Shown here: one piece after another, positions 8,843 through 17,582 of the stretch
Layout of the letters: each line of letters starts with the position of its first letter
How positions within the stretch are numbered: position 1 is the stretch's first letter
DNA from: JAJRTE01 sp964418585
GTDB taxonomy: Bacteria; Myxococcota_A; UBA796; JAJRTE01
Assembly: GCA_964418585.1 (NCBI GenBank)
Contig: CAYQMG010000007.1
Span: forward strand, 1 to 64,000
Reading direction: 5' to 3'
Length of the DNA stretch: 64,000 bases
Program-made: the position numbers and the translations under genes
The notes under the pieces: generated by a model
The model's input: only the letters and a program-made list of their open reading frames with translations
Told to the model about the DNA's origin: nothing
Databases searched by the model: none

Positions 8843-10552
8843 TCAAAAACGGGCGGCAGCGCCCACCGTGCCCGCTGCAGCGGCCAGGTGCAGACCGAAA
8901 CCGTCATCCTTCCATGCCAGGAGGGAGAGTTGCGCACCCAGCACGATCCCGGTTTCCCACCGGGTCCGTGCATACACCGGGAACCATGCTCGAGTTCCTG
9001 CGCCGAGGTCTGTTCCCCACCGGCGCACCGGATCGACAATCGAGCCGGTTGCTCCCACCCCTTCGTCGCTGAATGTGAGTCGCGCAGCACCCCAGAAGAC
9101 AAAGGGCGTCACCTCGATCGATTGGGGAAGCACCACACGGCGTCCTGCGCCAACGCCTGCCACGTCCACTCTACCCAGGGTCGCACACGGCTCCACGGTC
9201 GCGCTCGCTGTTGGGCAATCGGTCGGGATCGAAGGCGCCGGCAAGGCACTCGTGGTGGGGGCCAGGGCGGCCCGGAACCACAAGGTCCAGTGGCCGTGCG
9301 CAGGAAGGAGGCCGAGCCTTGCGTGAAATTCGCTCATGACCCGGGTAGACCGGATGGTGTCGTCCATCCAGGGGAGGCCAAGGATACCTGTCCCCATGTC
9401 GATCTCGAGACGGCGTGGCTGCGGGGCGGGCAATGGCTCGAGGTCGGGCGGCATGTCGGACACACCGGCGTCCAGGCGATAGGCGCGGAGGCCGGGATAG
9501 GCATCTCGAGGGGGCTCTACCAGGAAAGTCACGACGTCGGCGCCGGTTCTCGAGAGGTAGCGCTCGATTCCAATGACTTGCAAGGAATTGATGCGGCCCG
9601 CCAACAGGTTGTGGCGGAGCATCTCGAGGACCTGATGGCGGGTGGGAAGACCGAAGTCGGAGAGAGCGGTCACGTCCACGGTTTCCTGCGCGCCCCGGTC
9701 GTGAGGCATGCTCGAGAGACTCACCACGGTGGACCGCACCTCGCCGAACGGACTCACCACCTGGTAGATGTGCGTTCCCGGGAAGACCTGATTGAGGTGC
9801 TGGACCGGTTCTCCGTCGAGGAATCCTTCGTCCTCCAGGCGGGAGGTGTCCAGGCCCGGTCGGGGAGACTCGAGTTTTGTGGCAGCCACTTCCTCGAACA
9901 AGGCCCGCCAGGTCCCCGGATCGGTCTCGGCGGGCCGGTAGGCCGGGTATACAGCAATGAGACTGGCCATGGGTTCCCGCGCCCGGGTGGCGTCGACCAG
10001 GAGCCACGCCCGGGCCTCGAGCATGAACACGCGCCGGACCTGGGTAGGAGGAATCACCGAGTAGACGCAGGGGACGATACCCAGCGCTTGCTCAAGGGTG
10101 TCCAGGGCGGCCGTGGCCTTGTCCATGAGCAGCAGCTTTTCTGCGAGCTGGAGCAGGGCCGGAAACACGTCCCCGTGGGTCTTTGGCGGACGCACCAAAT
10201 CCATTCCTGCAATGTAATCGGTAAGGTAGGTGCAGGTTTCCGGGCAGGTGCTCCGCGCCGGATCCGGCATGGCCCATCGGAGCGAGTCGGCCAGCAGCGA
10301 CGCTGGGGGCTCGAGGACCACAGGGCGACCGATCAGGCGTCCCAGCAAGCGTGCGGTTTCTTGCCTGGACTCATCGCTGAGCCCCGTGAGGTCCATGACC
10401 GGGAGGGCCCCTTTCCCCGCTTCCGCCTCCGCCCAGCCTCCGGCTTGACTCGCCGTAGGCCACACCAGGCAAAGCACTACCAGGAAGAACCACCGGTTGG
10501 GTGCAGCGAGGGGACCTTCTGCCTTCCGACAGGAATTCACGGTTCGCTTCAT
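8843..10552 (-). CDS. Secreted protein of unknown function, possible C-terminal outer-membrane beta-barrel
   Basis: The protein is 569 residues from the ATG at 10552, which has a GGGAGAGGG ribosome binding site. A longer reading to 10645 has no support. The N terminus is a classical signal peptide ending near TASQAGGW. The middle (about residues 90-330) is mixed alpha/beta with tetratricopeptide-like helical stretches but no motif I can name. The last 150 residues alternate short hydrophobic and aromatic segments and end in a phenylalanine (GAAARF), the typical C-terminal signature of outer-membrane barrels. An outer-membrane location is therefore inferred. Confidence 0.65.
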   Translation of the reverse strand: MKRTVNSCRKAEGPLAAPNRWFFLVVLCLVWPTASQAGGWAEAEAGKGALPVMDLTGLSDESRQETARLLGRLIGRPVVLEPPASLLADSLRWAMPDPARSTCPETCTYLTDYIAGMDLVRPPKTHGDVFPALLQLAEKLLLMDKATAALDTLEQALGIVPCVYSVIPPTQVRRVFMLEARAWLLVDATRAREPMASLIAVYPAYRPAETDPGTWRALFEEVAATKLESPRPGLDTSRLEDEGFLDGEPVQHLNQVFPGTHIYQVVSPFGEVRSTVVSLSSMPHDRGAQETVDVTALSDFGLPTRHQVLEMLRHNLLAGRINSLQVIGIERYLSRTGADVVTFLVEPPRDAYPGLRAYRLDAGVSDMPPDLEPLPAPQPRRLEIDMGTGILGLPWMDDTIRSTRVMSEFHARLGLLPAHGHWTLWFRAALAPTTSALPAPSIPTDCPTASATVEPCATLGRVDVAGVGAGRRVVLPQSIEVTPFVFWGAARLTFSDEGVGATGSIVDPVRRWGTDLGAGTRAWFPVYARTRWETGIVLGAQLSLLAWKDDGFGLHLAAAAGTVGAAARF

Positions 10553-10691
10553 CCCTCTCCCTCGCAGGCTCGAGACTGTCGTGCCCATCAGGGCCTGGAT
10601 GGACGGCGCATGGCCGGACATTCCCCCGCTCCAGGGGCGAGACACGCCACTCGAGTGTAGCCCAGGAGAGATAGAGGCACAAGAACCGGCG

Positions 10692-11114
10692 CTAGCGTGC
10701 TTCCTGGGTCGCCACGTAGCGCGTCAGGACACGGTCGATCTCATCCAGCAAGCGTTTCTGGCGGTAAAAACCAATACCAGCCGTGACCAGCAGCACCGGA
10801 AAGACGAAGTATCCCGCTCCCGCAACCACGGCCTTCTCCATCCACTTGCTCGTGCCAAGCCGGACCTTCAGAAGGTTCCCGTCTCCTATCAACTCCACCG
10901 TCGCCGCCACGTCCAGACCGGTCAAGGCCGCCACGTTCTCCTGCCATTTCTTGTCATGAGATTCCCGCACCTGGAGCACATAGCCAGCCGATGGTTCCTT
11001 CATCTCCAACAGTTGACACTCGTATTGCTCCGTGTCGAACCAGTCCAGCAGGTGCTTCCCCACTTCTGCGGCACGCTCTCCCCAGCCCGGAAAGAAACGC
11101 CAGTCGTTTCCCAT
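10692..11114 (-). CDS. Small membrane protein of unknown function
   Basis: The ATG at 11114 gives 140 residues starting MGNDWRFFPGWGERAAEVG. In-frame starts farther upstream reach 11228, but the 11114 start sits behind a GAGG element and just inside a good -10 box. About 95 N-terminal residues look soluble. They are followed by one strongly hydrophobic segment (VVAGAGYFVFPVLLVTAGIGF) and a short charged tail. I do not recognise the family. The gene is divergent from the arylsulfotransferase-like gene. Confidence 0.6.
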   Translation of the reverse strand: MGNDWRFFPGWGERAAEVGKHLLDWFDTEQYECQLLEMKEPSAGYVLQVRESHDKKWQENVAALTGLDVAATVELIGDGNLLKVRLGTSKWMEKAVVAGAGYFVFPVLLVTAGIGFYRQKRLLDEIDRVLTRYVATQEAR

Positions 11115-11166
11115 GGATTCGTCCTCGTGGTTTTTCCCGTCCTGACGCACAAATACCGAATTCTGC

Positions 11167-11194
11167 AGTATACTCGATGTCATGAGGTTCCGAA
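11167..11194 (-). promoter_or_regulatory. candidate promoter for the small membrane protein
   Basis: Read on the minus strand, a -10 box TATACT (11167-11172) matches five of six positions. A poor -35 (TTCGGA, 11189-11194) lies 16 bases upstream. Transcription would start about 45 bases before the ATG at 11114. Confidence 0.35.
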
Positions 11195-11360
11195 AGTATA
11201 TACGGGAGTGGCACCTGGATTGTTTCAATCATCGTTCATTCTCCACAAGCCGGGTCCCAGGCGGGCCGACCTGGCACAGGAAAGGGCTAGGCAAAGGAAA
11301 ATCCTGTGACATACTTAGGCCATACACGCCTTCGACCAACACGTCAACCGGGAGTCGACC

Positions 11361-12827
11361 ATGAGATATCTGTTGTTGCCCTTGCTGCTGGTGGCAAGTG
11401 TCGCCAGTGCTGGACCCGTCGTCGGACTGACCGGCAACGTCCACCCCTCGGACCCTCTGTCGTGGAGATTCTCCATCACTCAAGAGCGGAGCGCCCCGGT
11501 GATGTTGACCTGCGAAGAAGTGGGGGGGACGCATGAGCGGCACGTGGTGAGAGGGGGGGGCGCAACCCGGCTCGATCTGGTCGTACGAGGGCTCAAGGCG
11601 GACACGGAATACCGGTGCCAGGCGGCGTTGACCGACAGGTCCGGGCTGGTGTCCAGGCCCGTATCGTTCCGGACCGAGTCGCTTCCAGCGGACTTGACGG
11701 TCCCCACCGTGACCATACCGTCCCCGGATCCGGCGGAAACCGGGTACATTCTCTACAACTACGGCGTGCTGACACGAACCGCAGGGTACCATTCCAACTA
11801 CCTCGTCATCCTGGACGCCGAGGGTAATGTTCGTTGGTACTTCGCCGGCGTCGGCGGCGGGGACATCGACGCAAGCTACATCGGGAACGACCAGATCCTC
11901 TACGGCGGCCACGGCCCCAACTTCGGCCCGCCTCCACACTACATCCCGCCCAGCATCGTCACTCTGGACAAAAACGTCATCTTCACCGCCACCCGCAGGA
12001 AAGCCAGTCCTTACGAGACTCGAGGCACCTACCATCACGACGCAGGCCTGTCTTCCACAGGGGATTCGGTCTTCACCATGGTGAACTGCCTCATCGACCG
12101 GACCTGGCGCGCATTCACCATCAAGGAAATCGACTTTGCCAACAACATCCGATGGTCCTGGGACGCGGTGGTCGACGGGGTGGAGATGGGCGTCCTCCCC
12201 CCTGGCTCCAAGGAGGATGACGACCCCTACCACGCAAATACCGTGTTCGATCGCTGGGAGGACGGCCGGCTCTACGTCTATGTCCTTTTGCGCAACATGA
12301 GCCACGTCATCAAAATCGACTACGCAACCAAGAACTTCATCTGGATCATCGGCCCGGGCGGAGACTTCACCTTGCTCGAGGAGGACGGCTCCCCCGCTTC
12401 GCCGGACCGATGGTTCTATCACCCGCACGATGTCAAGCTCATCGGGGACTATCTCACCATCTACGACAACGGCGCCACCCGCTCCGAACATGGCGGACAG
12501 GACTATACCCGCGTCCTGCGCCTCGAGATGAACACCACCAGCATGACCGCACGCATCGTGTTCGAACATACCGAACCCAACTGGTACGAACCCATCTGGG
12601 GCGGGTTCGATTGGCTCGAGAACGGCCACTACGCCGTGGCTTCCGGCCACTTCTGGATGGCAGACACCGGCTCGTTCAACTCCACCTTGATGGAACTCGA
12701 CGAGACCGGCAACGTGATCTGGCGGGCAGAGTTCCCCAATCCGGACGACTCGATCTACCGCTCGGAGCACATCGACGGGTGTGCGATTTTCTCCAACACC
12801 ACATATTGCCCGGACCTTGCCCCCTGA
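11361..12827 (+). CDS. Arylsulfotransferase (ASST)-family secreted protein
   Basis: The 488-residue protein has a signal peptide (ending VASVASA) and a GGGAG ribosome binding site. After an N-terminal beta-sandwich (about residues 20-105), the rest matches the ASST beta-propeller family. It has a repeated pattern of acidic turns and conserved histidines (YHHDAGLSS, DPYHANTVFD, FYHPHDVKLIGD, YDNGATRS). Characterised ASST enzymes transfer sulfate between phenolic compounds in the periplasm through a histidine intermediate. Which histidine acts here, and whether the protein is active, cannot be read directly. A sulfotransferase of a different fold lies at 53.6 kb. Confidence 0.8.
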   Translation: MRYLLLPLLLVASVASAGPVVGLTGNVHPSDPLSWRFSITQERSAPVMLTCEEVGGTHERHVVRGGGATRLDLVVRGLKADTEYRCQAALTDRSGLVSRPVSFRTESLPADLTVPTVTIPSPDPAETGYILYNYGVLTRTAGYHSNYLVILDAEGNVRWYFAGVGGGDIDASYIGNDQILYGGHGPNFGPPPHYIPPSIVTLDKNVIFTATRRKASPYETRGTYHHDAGLSSTGDSVFTMVNCLIDRTWRAFTIKEIDFANNIRWSWDAVVDGVEMGVLPPGSKEDDDPYHANTVFDRWEDGRLYVYVLLRNMSHVIKIDYATKNFIWIIGPGGDFTLLEEDGSPASPDRWFYHPHDVKLIGDYLTIYDNGATRSEHGGQDYTRVLRLEMNTTSMTARIVFEHTEPNWYEPIWGGFDWLENGHYAVASGHFWMADTGSFNSTLMELDETGNVIWRAEFPNPDDSIYRSEHIDGCAIFSNTTYCPDLAP

Positions 12828-12857
12828 CGCCTGAATCTCTCCTCCATCACCGAAAGC

Positions 12858-14648
12858 TCAGTGGGTCCACGGGAGTTCGATTCGGTGCTCCCCGACCTCT
12901 GCATCGTAGTAGACAAAGATTCCTCGAGGGTCCGCCACCGTGACGTGAACCGTGGAGCCAAACTCGATCCGGGGGAGGTGCCCAATGAGAGATTCCCGCA
13001 TTCGACCTTTCGGAAACAGGTAGGTGATACTTTCTGTACGATGGACACGCAGGCCCTCCTCGGTGCTCTCCGCCAGGGGCGCCATCAGGCGTGCGTCCAC
13101 ACCAGGGAACTCGAGCGCTCTCTCCCCAAGAGTGAGGATGATGGTCACGCCTTTCGGAGTCTTGACAAAGTGCGGGGTGGTGTCGGTTCTGGAAGTGAGC
13201 ACCACCAGGTCTGCTCCGGGGTCTCGAGTTGCGAAGCGACGCAGCAGGGGCCCGGCATGATCGCCCACCAGGTCATTGACGAGGTAGACCGTCCGGTTCC
13301 TGTCCTCCATGGCCGTCACGGTGTTGAGGATTTCCACCAAGTCGCGAGCCCGTTGGTAGCCCTGGTGGCGTGCGGTCCGGGCGGACGGGCCCAGCATGCT
13401 CAGGAGCGCCGTGGTTCCCAGGATGCTCTGGAGCAGGAGGTAGGCGGTGCTGGGTATTCGGAGTGCCCGGCGAGGGCTGGCCTCGACGAAATGGGCGATC
13501 AAGGGGATGGCGAACATGTAGAGGAGGTAGCCGAAGCGCTTTTCCAGGCCGAGGAGCACGAGGAGGAGGGCGGTGGGGAGGATCCAGCAGAGGAGGGCGC
13601 TTTCTCGAGGATGGGTTCGCGCGATACGAATTCGGGTGGCGGCCTGGATCAGCATGAATCCGAACCAGGCGCCGAAGGCGAGGTTTGCGAGGACGAACCA
13701 CACGTTGGCTGCGTCGCCGGGGAGGAGGCCGCCGGGTCCCGCGGTGACCAGTCGTCGCAGGCTCGCAGCGATCGGGGCCAGGTCATGTCCCAGAGGCCAC
13801 ACGCTGAGGCCGAGGAGGAGCTTGCGCACCCATTCTCCCCAGGAGTCCAGGTTACGGGAGATGTAGGTACCGCCCAGGCCGTCGAGAAACACCTGGCGGG
13901 TAAAGAACCAGGCGGAAAGTGGGAGCAGGAACATGGCCGCAGCGGCCCGGACGGGTCGGCCTGCAGTGGTCCTTGCGTCCGGGTGGGTCCAGACCAGGAC
14001 AAGAAAGCTGGCAGACAGGGACAGGGGAGCGAGGATGACCGTCTCCTTGGTGAACAGGGCAATGGTGATGAGCAGGGCCGCGGCGACGAACCGGGATTGT
14101 GCCATGGCCAGGAATGCACTTCCGGCAAGTACGGCGGCGAGCGGATCGAATGCGAACGCGGGTTGGAATGCCGCCTTGCCTGGAATGACGGTGAGGGAGA
14201 AGACGAGGGCCGAGAGCCAGGACATGATCCTGGAACTGTGAAGGAACAGCCTGGCGATGACGAACACGATCCCTGCGGCGGCGGCGTGGACGAGGTATGT
14301 GAGGAGCAGGTAGAGGCCCCAGTAGTCCTGAAACAGGAGGTGATCGAGGTAGTAGACGGTCTGGACCACAGGGCGGACGAAGTGGGAAAAGGGGGAGGTC
14401 CATTCGGGGTAGACGGTGAAATAGCCGGAAAAACCACGGGTGATCCACTCGAGCGGGTCCGGGGGGGCCACGTGTGGCGTGGCGTGCACGATGAGTGCGA
14501 TGTCGTCACCCTGGGGATGATAGTCCGGGATGGTTGTTCCGAACGCCACGAGTTGCGCGACGAGGACACTCAAGACGACCCACACCGGGCTGTCGAGGTC
14601 GAACTTTCTGGCCACGCCCATTCTGCGGTCCCCGGCCTGGATGGTCAC
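12858..14648 (-). CDS. Multi-pass membrane protein, glycosyltransferase-C-like
   Basis: The protein has about 596 residues with roughly ten hydrophobic segments. An early acidic periplasmic loop (HPQGDDIALI) follows the first segment, and a soluble C-terminal domain of about 170 residues ends the protein. This layout resembles membrane GT-C glycosyltransferases of the dolichyl-phosphate-mannose type, but I see no decisive motif. The start is GTG at 14648; an ATG at 14621 is equally possible and neither has a strong ribosome binding site. It follows yggS by 28 bases on the same strand. Confidence 0.65.
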   Translation of the reverse strand: MTIQAGDRRMGVARKFDLDSPVWVVLSVLVAQLVAFGTTIPDYHPQGDDIALIVHATPHVAPPDPLEWITRGFSGYFTVYPEWTSPFSHFVRPVVQTVYYLDHLLFQDYWGLYLLLTYLVHAAAAGIVFVIARLFLHSSRIMSWLSALVFSLTVIPGKAAFQPAFAFDPLAAVLAGSAFLAMAQSRFVAAALLITIALFTKETVILAPLSLSASFLVLVWTHPDARTTAGRPVRAAAAMFLLPLSAWFFTRQVFLDGLGGTYISRNLDSWGEWVRKLLLGLSVWPLGHDLAPIAASLRRLVTAGPGGLLPGDAANVWFVLANLAFGAWFGFMLIQAATRIRIARTHPRESALLCWILPTALLLVLLGLEKRFGYLLYMFAIPLIAHFVEASPRRALRIPSTAYLLLQSILGTTALLSMLGPSARTARHQGYQRARDLVEILNTVTAMEDRNRTVYLVNDLVGDHAGPLLRRFATRDPGADLVVLTSRTDTTPHFVKTPKGVTIILTLGERALEFPGVDARLMAPLAESTEEGLRVHRTESITYLFPKGRMRESLIGHLPRIEFGSTVHVTVADPRGIFVYYDAEVGEHRIELPWTH

Positions 14649-14676
14649 CGTGCAAGGTGGTCGGATCGTGAGCAGA

Positions 14677-15360
14677 TCAACGCTTGAGAGGACGCGGCCC
14701 GAAGATGGCCGTGCCCACGCGAACCAGGGTCGCCCCCTCCTCGATCGCCGCCTCGAAATCGCCGCTCATGCCCATGGAGAGTTCTGGAAACGACTCCCCG
14801 AATCGTTGCTCGAGCCCGTCCCGCAGTTCACGGAGGCGTCGAAACGCCTGGCGCGTCTCCTCCGGCGACCACGCGAAGGGCGGAATGGCCATCAGGCCAC
14901 GGAGTTCCACCGCGTTCTTTTCCAGCGCCTGGTGAACCAGACCCGGCAAATCCTCCTCGGTCACACCGCTCTTGCTGGTTTCTCGGCCTACATTGACTTC
15001 GATCAGGATGGGCTGACGCTTGCCCAACGCAGCGGCCCGCCGGTCGATCTCTCGCAAGAGGCTCGAGCGGTCCACTGAATGAATCAGGGACACATGCGGA
15101 AGTATGGCCTTGACCTTGTTCGACTGCAGGTGGCCGATGAAGTGCCAGGTGACCCCCGCCACCACCTCGGCCTTTTTCACCAGTTCCTGCGCATAGTTCT
15201 CCCCAAAAAGGTCGCACCCATCCTCACGCGCGGCCAGCAGCCGCTCCACCGGTTGAGCCTTGCTCACCGCCACCAGTCGGACCTGCCCCGCCCTGCCGCA
15301 CCGACTGGCCGCCTCCTCGACCCGCGCCAGTACCTCTCGATACTTCGTCCTCTGTGTCAT
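14677..15360 (-). CDS. yggS: YggS-family PLP homeostasis protein
   Basis: The protein is 227 residues from the ATG at 15360, which has GGGAGGA 6-7 bases upstream; a longer frame lacks such a site. It is a pyridoxal-phosphate-binding TIM-barrel protein of the YggS/PROSC family. The cofactor lysine is in LVAVSKAQP. The signature blocks FGENYAQEL, WHFIGHLQSNK, SVDR, IEVNVGRETSKSGV, LSMGMSGDFEAAI and VRVGTAIFG are all present. Family members act in vitamin B6 homeostasis and have no known enzymatic activity. The gene lies in a leftward run of maf, yggS and a membrane protein. Confidence 0.95.
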   Translation of the reverse strand: MTQRTKYREVLARVEEAASRCGRAGQVRLVAVSKAQPVERLLAAREDGCDLFGENYAQELVKKAEVVAGVTWHFIGHLQSNKVKAILPHVSLIHSVDRSSLLREIDRRAAALGKRQPILIEVNVGRETSKSGVTEEDLPGLVHQALEKNAVELRGLMAIPPFAWSPEETRQAFRRLRELRDGLEQRFGESFPELSMGMSGDFEAAIEEGATLVRVGTAIFGPRPLKR

Positions 15361-15417
15361 TCCTGTCCTCCCACGCACGCACCCACCCGTCAGTCCAGGC
15401 CGGGTCGCGGCCTCGAG

Positions 15418-16062
15418 TCACGGTTCGGCAAGAAAATCTTCCGTCCCGAACGGCCTCGGTCCACCCAACTCCGCCAGCGCATCCAGCACTTCGGCAAGGG
15501 GCAGCCCCACCACGTTGGTGTAGGACCCATTGACCCGCGAGACCAGGAAAGCGCCTCGAGCCTGGATTCCATAACCTCCCGCCTTGTCAAGCGGCTCGCC
15601 GGTCGCCACGTATCCGACCACCTCGTCCACCTCCAGAGTCTTGAATACCACCTCCGTGGTCGTCACGAAGGATACCTTCTCCCCCGTTCCTGTGTCCATC
15701 AGTACACAGCCGGTCATGACCCGATGCGACCGACCGGACAACAGGCTCAGCATCCGGCACGCATCAATCCCGTCCACCGGCTTGCCCAGCACCAGACCGC
15801 CCACCACCACGATGGTGTCCGCACCCAGCACAATGGCACGATAGGACAACCCGGCCGCCACCGCCTCCACCTTGCGGCCGGCGTTGAGCAGACAGGTGCT
15901 CTCCGGCGTTGCTCCAGGCTCATGCGGCGCCTCCTCCGCCTCGCTCGGAACCACCGTGAAAGGCACACCCGTCCGTTCGAGCAACTCGCGTCGCCGGGGA
16001 GACGCAGACGCAAGCACCAGAGGGAGCGGATGATCGTCGGTCTTTCTGTCGGGCCGGTCCAT
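15418..16062 (-). CDS. maf: Maf-family nucleotide pyrophosphatase
   Basis: The ATG at 16062 gives 214 residues, the usual Maf length. Its ribosome binding site is weak, and an alternative ATG at 16116 would add 18 residues. The SASPRRRELL substrate loop, LGADTIVV, GKPVD, SGRSHRVMTG and the C-terminal GGYGIQARGAFLV and NVVGLPLAEV blocks are complete. Family members hydrolyse dTTP, UTP or modified nucleotides to monophosphates, and Maf was first linked to septum inhibition. The exact substrate cannot be set from sequence. The gene is 57 bases before yggS and 92 bases after the sigma-factor gene. Confidence 0.92.
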   Translation of the reverse strand: MDRPDRKTDDHPLPLVLASASPRRRELLERTGVPFTVVPSEAEEAPHEPGATPESTCLLNAGRKVEAVAAGLSYRAIVLGADTIVVVGGLVLGKPVDGIDACRMLSLLSGRSHRVMTGCVLMDTGTGEKVSFVTTTEVVFKTLEVDEVVGYVATGEPLDKAGGYGIQARGAFLVSRVNGSYTNVVGLPLAEVLDALAELGGPRPFGTEDFLAEP

Positions 16063-16154
16063 GGTGCCCGCAAGTGTACCGGCGGCCTTGAGGACCGTCA
16101 AGAGGAGGAGACGCATGCGAGAACGGACGAAGGGCCCAAGGTGCCCCCGGCGGG

Positions 16155-17468
16155 TCACTCGTCCAGGAGCCAGGGAGGCGTCAGATCCTGCGGGTGCGCC
16201 GCAGGAGGAGGGTCCGGGGTTTCCCCATCATGAAGTCCCCCCACGAACAGGGCCGCTGCAACCAGGCAGGCAGCGGCCAGGACCACCATCACCGTACCGG
16301 AAATGCCGGCCCGCCCCGGTCGTGTCCGCTCCACCGTACCTTCCGCCGCGGTGACTCCGCCGGCGGTGGCAACGGTTCCCAGGCGGCTCGAAAAAATCGG
16401 GTCCCTTCCCCCTGCATGGTGGGCGGATGGCCCCGGATCCGCCTCACCAAGCGCCCCGGCGAAAGACATGGGTTCCTCGAGATCGGACCCGGCTGCGCGG
16501 CGAACGATCGCCGCTGCACGCACGTCGGCCTCGAGGAGAATCGCCCGTTCCACGTCGTCGGGAACCTCCAGGGGGCGCACCAACCGATTTCGGACTGCTT
16601 CCTCCTCGAACACGCGGACCAGGTGGGCGCAACCGGCACACCGATCCAGGTGGGTGCGAACCCTGTCCAGGTTCCGGTCGTCCTTCCGGGCGTCGGCGGT
16701 GAGGTCGGGGTCCCCGCTGCGTACCGCCTCGATCTCCAGCAAGGTCGGATGAGGACTCTCCCGGTGTCCCGTTTCGGATATGCCCCTGGACTCCCTCGAG
16801 TCGGCGGGCGCCAGGCGGTCGAGGAGCGCCGCGATACGGGTCCGCACAGTGTCCAGGGGCAAGTTGAGGGCGTCCACGATTTCAGACGCAGTCAGCCCCG
16901 CTGTGAAACGGAGACGGGCGATCTCGCGCAGTTCTTCAGGGAGCGATTTCACGAACGGCTCGTCGACTCCCGGCCCGGTGGCGGCCCGGGATGCGTGCTC
17001 GAAGAGGGGGCGCAGTGAGGCTTCTCGCCCGGATGAGGTTCGTTCCCTTCCCTTGCGTCTCCTGAAGTCCTCGAGGGAGATCACCTGTCGGCGCCGGTGC
17101 CGTAGGCTGGCCGCCCGTGCACGGAGGAGCGAATAGAGGTGCGCGCGGACGGACGAGCGAGGCTCGAATCCGGGGAATCGAGAGAACCAGAGCAGAAAGG
17201 TCTCCTGGAAAATGGCCAGGGCCTCTTCATCATCTCGAACCAGGGGTAAGGCGAGGCGGAGCACCCAGGTTCGGTGCCGCTGGTACAGGGCCTCGAACGC
17301 CGCGGCGATTCCCTCGTTCGCAGCACTGCACAGCACCGCGTCGTCGACCTCGCTCCACTCTTCGGCGATGGTCCGCGGGTCTTCGATGTCCTGGTACGAG
17401 CGTCCCAGGCGACGTTCCCGGAATGTCCGCCCGCGTCTCGTCAGGCCAAATCTACGTCGCACGGTCAC
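16155..17468 (-). CDS. ECF sigma factor fused to an anti-sigma-like membrane domain
   Basis: This is one continuous frame of about 437 residues. The N-terminal half carries sigma region 2 (from AFEALYQRHRTWVLRLAL through IFQETFLLWFSRFPGF) and region 4 (LPEELREIARLRF, then TASEIVDALNLPLDTVRTRI). It continues into a zinc-finger anti-sigma-like motif, HLDRCAGC, at about 273-280 (H, three residues, C, two residues, C). There follow a disordered stretch, one transmembrane segment (VMVVLAAACLVAAALFVGGL) and a short proline-rich tail. Such a protein could hold its own sigma domain at the membrane until cleaved or released. The start (GTG 17468 or 17462, behind GGGAG) is uncertain; the frame is open to 17582. 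Confidence 0.8.
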   Translation of the reverse strand: MTVRRRFGLTRRGRTFRERRLGRSYQDIEDPRTIAEEWSEVDDAVLCSAANEGIAAAFEALYQRHRTWVLRLALPLVRDDEEALAIFQETFLLWFSRFPGFEPRSSVRAHLYSLLRARAASLRHRRRQVISLEDFRRRKGRERTSSGREASLRPLFEHASRAATGPGVDEPFVKSLPEELREIARLRFTAGLTASEIVDALNLPLDTVRTRIAALLDRLAPADSRESRGISETGHRESPHPTLLEIEAVRSGDPDLTADARKDDRNLDRVRTHLDRCAGCAHLVRVFEEEAVRNRLVRPLEVPDDVERAILLEADVRAAAIVRRAAGSDLEEPMSFAGALGEADPGPSAHHAGGRDPIFSSRLGTVATAGGVTAAEGTVERTRPGRAGISGTVMVVLAAACLVAAALFVGGLHDGETPDPPPAAHPQDLTPPWLLDE

Positions 17469-17582
17469 ACACTCCCGACATCCAGTTCGACATGCTCGCC
17501 GTGTCCGGCTCTGCCCAGGTAAACCCTCAACTCGAGATCTGATTCCGCGCTTTTGCGCCCGCCCCCTCGTGCCGCACTCCAA

